Shown here: positions 58,573-64,000 of the stretch, piece after piece
Layout of the letters: the number at the start of each line of letters is the position of its first letter
Position numbering within the stretch: position 1 is the first letter of the stretch
Assembly (NCBI GenBank): GCA_964468375.1
Contig: CAYXUW010000001.1
Location: forward strand, 1 to 64,000
Direction of reading: 5' to 3'
DNA length: 64,000 bases
DNA from: CAYXUW01 sp964468375
Lineage (GTDB): Bacteria; Planctomycetota; Phycisphaerae; Sedimentisphaerales; Anaerobacaceae
Program-made: the position numbers and the translations under genes
Notes under the pieces: generated by a model
What the model was told of the DNA's origin: nothing
Databases searched by the model: none
What the model saw: the letters and a program-made list of their open reading frames with translations, nothing else

Positions 58573-58959
58573 TTATCCCCCCGCACTTGTGGGCTTGACT
58601 ACCCAGGCCGCCCTCACCAAGTAATCATTGCCCGCCGGCACAGGATTAATCATTTTTTGCGGTGGACCGGTCACTCTGACCTCGACTATCAGCACATCAT
58701 TTACGCTTCTGCCCTGGTCGTCTTCTATAATGACTGTTTCGCCTTTCAGCGCCGCATAGTCATCCGGCCGGCCGTTGGCTGTTTCCAAACTGCTCAATCC
58801 TTCAATTGTGCGTAGAACCAATTCTTCGGCTTTTAATGCGTTTGCACGAAAAGCTACTCCGTCTGTCCCCGGCCTGTCGATTATTTGAATGTCCGAGGCC
58901 AATAAGGGTATCTGTGGCCCTTCTATTCGCAAAAAATCAAATGAACTTATACTGCCCAT
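58573..58959 (-). CDS. Minor tail protein, copy 2
   Basis: 128 residues, same as 12483-12869. Confidence 0.6.
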   Translation of the reverse strand: MGSISSFDFLRIEGPQIPLLASDIQIIDRPGTDGVAFRANALKAEELVLRTIEGLSSLETANGRPDDYAALKGETVIIEDDQGRSVNDVLIVEVRVTGPPQKMINPVPAGNDYLVRAAWVVKPTSAGG

Positions 58960-60659
58960 TATTCATCCGGCCCGAGTCGGGCTGAAGTAACTCCCGTGGT
59001 CATTTTTTCTACAAATTGATCGATTGCTTCTGTATTCCTTTTAAGGGCTTTTGTATGTTCTTCCATTGCTTCAGCAATTCCATAGTAAGCTTCTATGCCC
59101 CGTGTATAATGCTTTGGCCTCCCTATTCCGCCTGCCAGCCCGGCCTCTCTTGCCACCATTTTCCTGAATTCATCTGTTGCTAATTCACCCTTTCTGCCTA
59201 CTAATTCAAAACCCTCTGTGGCTTCGTAAACATCTTTTAGATAATCAGGCCGTATACTAAACGGCGAAGGTTGATACGTTTGACGATATAATCGCAGCAA
59301 TCTGTTCCTCTCCGGAGAACCCGCCTCGGACTCTTTTATAGCCAATAATAAATTTTCCTGTAAAACATTTTGAGCCATATTAAACATCCGGAATTTTTCG
59401 GGAGTAAGCCCAAAACGTATTATGTCCCCCCATCCTCTGACGTTCGCATCGGCCTGCTTAATCGTTTCGGTAGTTATCTCGCTTAATACTGCGAACGGGC
59501 TTTTCTTTTCACCCGTTGTTGCAGCTCCTGTTTCGGCGAACGTTGCATGACGTGTTTTAACGGCCAATGGTAATCTTTGGAATTGTTCTGCCATTACATC
59601 TACAATATCGCTTGACACTTTTTCCATAATTGCAGGCAGCACTTCCTCGTATTTGCGTCGTGAAGTCGCGCTGAACATTTGCTGAAAATACTGGTACCCC
59701 TTGCCACCGACTGCCAATTTAAATACATCCTCCGCCGCCGGTCCTTTTTCGCGGGCTTCTTCGTAAAGTCCGGCTGTGAACCAGTAGCGCTCCACCGCCC
59801 CCATTTCCCCCCATTCCTTTCCTTTTCTGGCCGCTTCTCCTGATAGATATTCATGCGCTTTTTTGGACCTTCCGGTTCCATACAGCATCGATGACATTAA
59901 CGTTTGACCTGATTTCTCCAAACCGGCCGCTTCTATTGCGGTTGTCAGCAAAGCAAGCGTCTGGGCGAGAGTAAAGCCGTATTCCTTGGCCGTCGACTGC
60001 ACCGTCATAAGCTGTGGTATATATTGCCCCACATCTGCCAATGACGCTTTGGTTCCTCCGTAAACCGCAGAAAATAGTTCCGACTGTTCTTTGGGCGTGG
60101 CGGCTTCCCATTTTTTAATCACCGCCGGAATAAGCGCAAGCTCCTCCGGCTGAATCCGGGCCGGTCCTGCAAATTTTAAAGCTGCTTCCGCCGCCGTTAT
60201 TGCGGCGGGACCTGTTCCCAGCGCAGATTCCATATAGAATTTTAACGAAGCGGCCGTACCGAACGGGACGGATGTTTTTAGTGCCAAGGCCTCAGTTTCT
60301 TTTCTGATTTTCTGTATATTTCCTAACGATACATCGCCCCGAAGATGTGCCAGTTTAAGTATGCGCTCCTCATTCGTAAGGGCTATATCGTACATTTCTT
60401 TTTGCGATTGTTTTATTTTTTCCGTCTCCTCGGAAACATTCCGCAGTCCCCTCACGAAAGTGGCGACGCTGGCGATTCCCGCCGCCCAGCCCATAATTGA
60501 TTTGCCTATACCTTCCAGTGACTGGCTGGTCTGCTTCCCCTGACGGCTCAGTTTTTTCTGGCCGTCAATGGCCTTGTTTTGAAGATCCACAACTTTGAGA
60601 AAGGCATTTACTGCCTTGGCCTCTTTAGCTTCTAAGACAAATGTGGTCTTCTGTCCCAT
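58959..60659 (-). CDS. Tail tape measure protein, copy 2
   Basis: 566 residues, same as 12869-14569. Confidence 0.75.
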   Translation of the reverse strand: MGQKTTFVLEAKEAKAVNAFLKVVDLQNKAIDGQKKLSRQGKQTSQSLEGIGKSIMGWAAGIASVATFVRGLRNVSEETEKIKQSQKEMYDIALTNEERILKLAHLRGDVSLGNIQKIRKETEALALKTSVPFGTAASLKFYMESALGTGPAAITAAEAALKFAGPARIQPEELALIPAVIKKWEAATPKEQSELFSAVYGGTKASLADVGQYIPQLMTVQSTAKEYGFTLAQTLALLTTAIEAAGLEKSGQTLMSSMLYGTGRSKKAHEYLSGEAARKGKEWGEMGAVERYWFTAGLYEEAREKGPAAEDVFKLAVGGKGYQYFQQMFSATSRRKYEEVLPAIMEKVSSDIVDVMAEQFQRLPLAVKTRHATFAETGAATTGEKKSPFAVLSEITTETIKQADANVRGWGDIIRFGLTPEKFRMFNMAQNVLQENLLLAIKESEAGSPERNRLLRLYRQTYQPSPFSIRPDYLKDVYEATEGFELVGRKGELATDEFRKMVAREAGLAGGIGRPKHYTRGIEAYYGIAEAMEEHTKALKRNTEAIDQFVEKMTTGVTSARLGPDE

Positions 60660-61159
60660 TATCTATACATCCTTCTTTTTCTGATCATATTAAGCTGACC
60701 GCTGACTCTTTCGTTTAATCTCTTGGCCATTGCCACCGCTTCTCCTTTTGTTACTGCTGTTGCTTCGGCAGCCATGTCCGGATGCACTGAACCGCCTGGC
60801 TTGACTGCAACTCCTGGCTTCCATGTTGGCCTCATCCAGAAATATCTCGGCGCCTTCATAACTCCTTTTGCTATTTTGGAAGTTCCGCTGACCCTGACAC
60901 TTCGCATCAGCATTCTCTTGGACTTGCCGGTGTATTCAAGAGGACCGGCCATTGGTTTTTCTTTTGCTTTGCGGCGAGTATATCTAATCGTCCTCGGAAG
61001 ATATTTATATTTACGTTCTGCTCCTTTCTTAAAATGGTGCGGTAAAATTTTCCGATGCCAGTTTGTTACAAGTTCTACAAGTCCTGCTTTTACGAGTTGT
61101 CTGAACTCCTTCGGCAGGTCTTTTCCTCCCCCTTCGATTACAAGCATGCCTCGTATCAT
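60659..61159 (-). CDS. Basic tail-assembly protein, copy 2
   Basis: 166 residues, same as 14569-15069. Confidence 0.65.
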   Translation of the reverse strand: MIRGMLVIEGGGKDLPKEFRQLVKAGLVELVTNWHRKILPHHFKKGAERKYKYLPRTIRYTRRKAKEKPMAGPLEYTGKSKRMLMRSVRVSGTSKIAKGVMKAPRYFWMRPTWKPGVAVKPGGSVHPDMAAEATAVTKGEAVAMAKRLNERVSGQLNMIRKRRMYR

Positions 61160-61162
61160 TTA

Positions 61163-61974
61163 TTATTCTGTACTCAGCCATTTCAAATCTGCGAACGTCG
61201 GGTAATACTCCTTCAGCAGGCCGGCTCTCCACATCTTAAATATCAGCCGTCGCTTGGGTGTTTTTCGGTCTCGTTTTTTTTTAACGTTTGTTTCATTAAT
61301 TCCAATACCGCCGGCACATCTATTACCGCTTCCATAATCTCTTGCAAGTTCTGTGACGTAATAAGCTTCAGCAGATTTGCCTCTTCCGCCCCTACACGAT
61401 AATTAAAGGCAATAGCGTCGATGGCAAACTTCATTCCCTCGGAAATAGTCAGCTCTATTTCTTCCTTCTGTTCCGCCTGGCTGATACCTAACCTGAATTC
61501 TTCCCAGATTTTCTCTGCCCTCTGTCCTAACTGCGCATATTGCGGCAGTAGCCCGCCGCTTATAACCTCCCCGTTTTTGCCGAGTATCAATGTCTGCGGC
61601 AGCGCTATCCCTGCTGGGAATTTTCTCGCAATCGGTATCAGCCATTTTTCTCCGTCACCCAGTTTTACCTCGTGGCCTTCAAGCTGAACTTCCCGCTGCA
61701 GCTCTCTTTCCGTCGGCTTATTGTTTTTATAGAAGCCGGTGTAATATTTTTCGTTCAGACTCCGCTCCCATTCCTGCTCGGCCGGTTTGAAGTAAAGATG
61801 TGTCGCGTCGCTGCCTATGCAAATCAACGTGCATTCCTTACCGCCCGGCCCCTGTGCGGTGTATCTCTGAGAAAAATTTGGTATGATATCGCCGAAGATA
61901 TTCATGAGCCCGGCCTCTTCGAGCTTTCTTTCATTTACCGAATTGCAATTCGGTATCGCGTATAAAAAGTGCAT
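61163..61974 (-). CDS. Tail chaperone, -1 frameshift product, copy 2
   Basis: Slippery heptamer at 61273-61279; the shifted frame ends at the TAA at 61163-61165, as in copy 1. Confidence 0.75.
61243..61974 (-). CDS. Tail assembly chaperone, unshifted form, copy 2
   Basis: 243 residues, same as 15153-15884. Confidence 0.65.
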   Translation of the reverse strand: MHFLYAIPNCNSVNERKLEEAGLMNIFGDIIPNFSQRYTAQGPGGKECTLICIGSDATHLYFKPAEQEWERSLNEKYYTGFYKNNKPTERELQREVQLEGHEVKLGDGEKWLIPIARKFPAGIALPQTLILGKNGEVISGGLLPQYAQLGQRAEKIWEEFRLGISQAEQKEEIELTISEGMKFAIDAIAFNYRVGAEEANLLKLITSQNLQEIMEAVIDVPAVLELMKQTLKKNETEKHPSDG

Positions 61975-61985
61975 CTTGCCTCCCG

Positions 61986-62201
61986 TTAAACTTTGCCGGC
62001 TTTCAGGTCTCTTGCCGCCTGCTGCGCCTCTCTTTTTTCGGCCAGCGCCTTCCGGCAGGCCTCGGCGTGCTGCTGTTTCTCCTGCGTTGTCATCTTCGCC
62101 GTATTTTTACTGACCAAATTCTCGTATACCCGCTCCGCTTTCTTCTGCCGCTCGATTGCCTCTTGCAGCCTCGTATTCTCCCGTTTCTCTTCTTTTGCCA
62201 T
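61986..62201 (-). CDS. Small charged coiled-coil protein, copy 2
   Basis: 71 residues, same as 15896-16111. Confidence 0.65.
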   Translation of the reverse strand: MAKEEKRENTRLQEAIERQKKAERVYENLVSKNTAKMTTQEKQQHAEACRKALAEKREAQQAARDLKAGKV

Positions 62202-62315
62202 AATTCCGCCCTTTCTCAAGCCCGTGTATCGCTTGTGTGCCCGTTTGGCACGTTATAATCCTCAATCAGACCCAAACTACCGCCTGTTTCAGCGTGGCAC
62301 GTTCTGGCCGCTTTT

Positions 62316-63200
62316 TCAGCTTATCCCGCTGACCGCTATAATGTCGTTCGTGCCGTCCCAGACTGGTGTGACCTTTACTTGTCCGCCGACTCGCTCCCCT
62401 TGCCTTCCGTTAAGGTTCTCGAAGTGCGCCATACCCGCATCGATTGTAAATATAATTGGGGTAGATCCGCGTGCTCCGCCTGCTGTCTGGTCGAGCAGTT
62501 GAATCGTCGAATCGGTCTCTCCCTGAGCCACTCCGTCGAGCAGCCAGGTCTCGAAGGTGTCCACGTCGAACGTCTGTACGGTGAACGAAGGGGCCCTGTT
62601 CTGAATGCCGGCAAATGTCGGATACACATGTCCGTTCATCACAACTATTTCGAGGTTGATGCCTAAATCCAGCGTCCAGCTCTCAACGCCGTCCAGGGCC
62701 ACGCCGTTTATTGAAACCGGCCCTAATGTATACACTTCGCTCACAAGGTCCTGGTTCGCCTCGAGCGACTGGTCCGGCGTTACTGCCAGCGGTGATGCCG
62801 AGCCGTCGGCGCTTATCGGTACTGCCCTGTAGCTTATGGTCGCCTCGCCTCCTTGTCTTGCAGTGATCTGCGTGGGCACAATAATGCCCGAAGCTGCCGT
62901 TACCTTTGTGTGTTTCAACGCCCCTCCCCGCTTGCCGCCTGCGGCCATTTGCTGGAAGAAGAATATATCGCTGTTGATAGCAGCACCGTCTATGCCGCCG
63001 ATATTTGCCAGTGCTGTTTTGATTGCCGTCGTATCAAACGGTATTTCGGGCCTTATTTCTCCGACACTGATAAACGTCGGGTCAACAGCCCCGCCGCCGG
63101 ACGACAATATCTGCGCCAGTCCGGGATTAAGTCCGAGGTTCTGCACGCCTTTAATAAGAGTGCTTGCGTGCTTATACGCAGAAATTACATAATGGTCCAT
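62316..63200 (-). CDS. Major tail (tube) protein, copy 2
   Basis: 294 residues, same as 16226-17110. Confidence 0.65.
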   Translation of the reverse strand: MDHYVISAYKHASTLIKGVQNLGLNPGLAQILSSGGGAVDPTFISVGEIRPEIPFDTTAIKTALANIGGIDGAAINSDIFFFQQMAAGGKRGGALKHTKVTAASGIIVPTQITARQGGEATISYRAVPISADGSASPLAVTPDQSLEANQDLVSEVYTLGPVSINGVALDGVESWTLDLGINLEIVVMNGHVYPTFAGIQNRAPSFTVQTFDVDTFETWLLDGVAQGETDSTIQLLDQTAGGARGSTPIIFTIDAGMAHFENLNGRQGERVGGQVKVTPVWDGTNDIIAVSGIS

Positions 63201-63217
63201 TTTGTTTCTCCTTAACC

Positions 63218-64000
63218 TTAAGAGGTCAGTCCCCAATTAACCTGCAGTCTTATCGCGTTATTGTATTTTCCCGATCCGTATTCGATTTGTGTCGGTCCCT
63301 CGATGCAGTCGACGCTGTTCATGGCGAAGTATCCCGGCTGCCTACTCAGCTGCCACATCTCGGCCAGCACCGCCTCAACACGGTTCAAAAACTCCAGCTC
63401 CGCGTTTTCGGGATTGTCTTTATACTCCGCCGGTATATCGTCCTCGAACCGAAGCTCAAGGTCGCCGCCGACCGTATTTTCGCCGACGGCTATATTTTCA
63501 TCCTTATCGTTTTCCGTCCGGCAGACAAGTCCGAACGGCCGGACGAACTGAGGATTTTCCTGCTCGTCCATCGGCGGCTCGTATGCCGTAACGTGCAGAT
63601 TTCCCTTTGCCTCCTCGGAATCTTCCGCGCCGGCCCATTCCTGAAAGCTCGAGGTTGCCGCCACGAGGTCCCGCAGGTTCAGCATTGCCTTGCCCCTGTT
63701 GCCGGTGGGTGTTATTTCACCCTCGCTTTCGGCTCCGTACCATATTATTTTGCTCCTGCCTGTCAGCCGGTCGGATATATCGATATCATCACCCTGCTTC
63801 TCGTAATGGAATGCGTGGTATGTCCCCGCCGTTGTGCAGGCGGTTGGGAACTGTTTCGTATAATAGCCGCCTTCCTTGTCGTCCAGCACGATGGTGCAAT
63901 CCTGCTTGCGGGCGTTGTTCCACGTCCCCGGCTCTTCCAGGGCCTCTCCGGTATTGTTCCATACGTACGCGTTGGCTGCGAACCGAAGTATCGAGTAAAT
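63218..64000 (-). CDS. Virion protein with beta modules, copy 2, 5' end outside window
   Basis: Partial copy of 17128-18267. The coding frame runs off the window edge: by comparison the start would be at 64357. The internal ATG at 63889 is not the gene start; the true upstream codons are visible up to 64000. Confidence 0.85.
   Translation of the reverse strand: MYSILRFAANAYVWNNTGEALEEPGTWNNARKQDCTIVLDDKEGGYYTKQFPTACTTAGTYHAFHYEKQGDDIDISDRLTGRSKIIWYGAESEGEITPTGNRGKAMLNLRDLVAATSSFQEWAGAEDSEEAKGNLHVTAYEPPMDEQENPQFVRPFGLVCRTENDKDENIAVGENTVGGDLELRFEDDIPAEYKDNPENAELEFLNRVEAVLAEMWQLSRQPGYFAMNSVDCIEGPTQIEYGSGKYNNAIRLQVNWGLTS

Larger units (their letters stand above)
48150..64000. repeat. Prophage copy 2 (partial, cut by window end)
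   Basis: Copy of 2060-17910 at offset +46,090. The gene content below is taken from the second copy itself; no frameshift or truncation relative to copy 1 was seen before the window end. Confidence 0.96.

Noticed and set aside
63218..63889. Complete 223-residue gene starting at 63889
   Set aside because: The frame continues to the window edge and matches the internal part of 17128-18267; the start is an internal codon.

Overview
The window is a bacterial chromosome fragment with a temperate tailed phage integrated in a proline tRNA gene. The first 2 kb is host DNA: tyrS, a translationally coupled gene of unknown function, and tRNA-Pro(GGG). The style of TyrRS and its partner resembles Planctomycetota (Phycisphaerae-like) genomes. 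That is a recollection-based inference and is weak.

From 2060 onward everything is phage. The unit between the two attachment sites (2060 to 48149) is 46,090 bp. At 48150 the tRNA 3' portion reappears without its 5' half. From there to the window end the sequence repeats 2060-17910 at a constant offset of 46,090, and every gene compared has the same translation. The window therefore holds one complete phage genome, an intact attP-like junction, and the first 15.85 kb of a second copy. This is either a real tandem double lysogen or an assembly concatenation of integrated and circular phage forms.

Layout of the unit, left to right. 2.1-4.6 kb is the integration and lysogeny end: tyrosine integrase, a ribbon-helix-helix (RHH)-like regulator, a five-half-site operator array, and the only two rightward phage genes. 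Nearly all other genes run leftward, so the operon order reads from right to left. From the right end these are: two tRNA genes, small genes, endolysin, replication protein, lipoprotein and papain-like hydrolase, terminator, ParB, radical SAM protein, second tyrosine recombinase, a run of small zinc-ribbon genes (34.9-40.1 kb), a pair of ParB-domain DNA methyltransferases, a structured cos candidate, terminase small and large subunits, terminator, a promoter covered by an operator, a small XRE regulator, a second strong terminator, gpW, portal, a protease-capsid fusion, decoration and joining proteins, secreted beta-helix and coiled-coil proteins, tail tube, a tail chaperone with an in-phase -1 slippery heptamer, tape measure, and tail tip and fibre genes. 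A lambda-type terminase and portal, a protease-MCP fusion and a tape measure gene preceded by a frameshifted chaperone indicate a siphovirus-like virion with a short tail.

The most notable observations are the identical tandem copies, a phage tRNA-Met with initiator-type acceptor stem and A11:U24 pair but without the three G:C anticodon-stem pairs, a 135-nt tRNA-like gene, the helically phased operator array, the programmed frameshift, and the three-way-junction element next to terminase.
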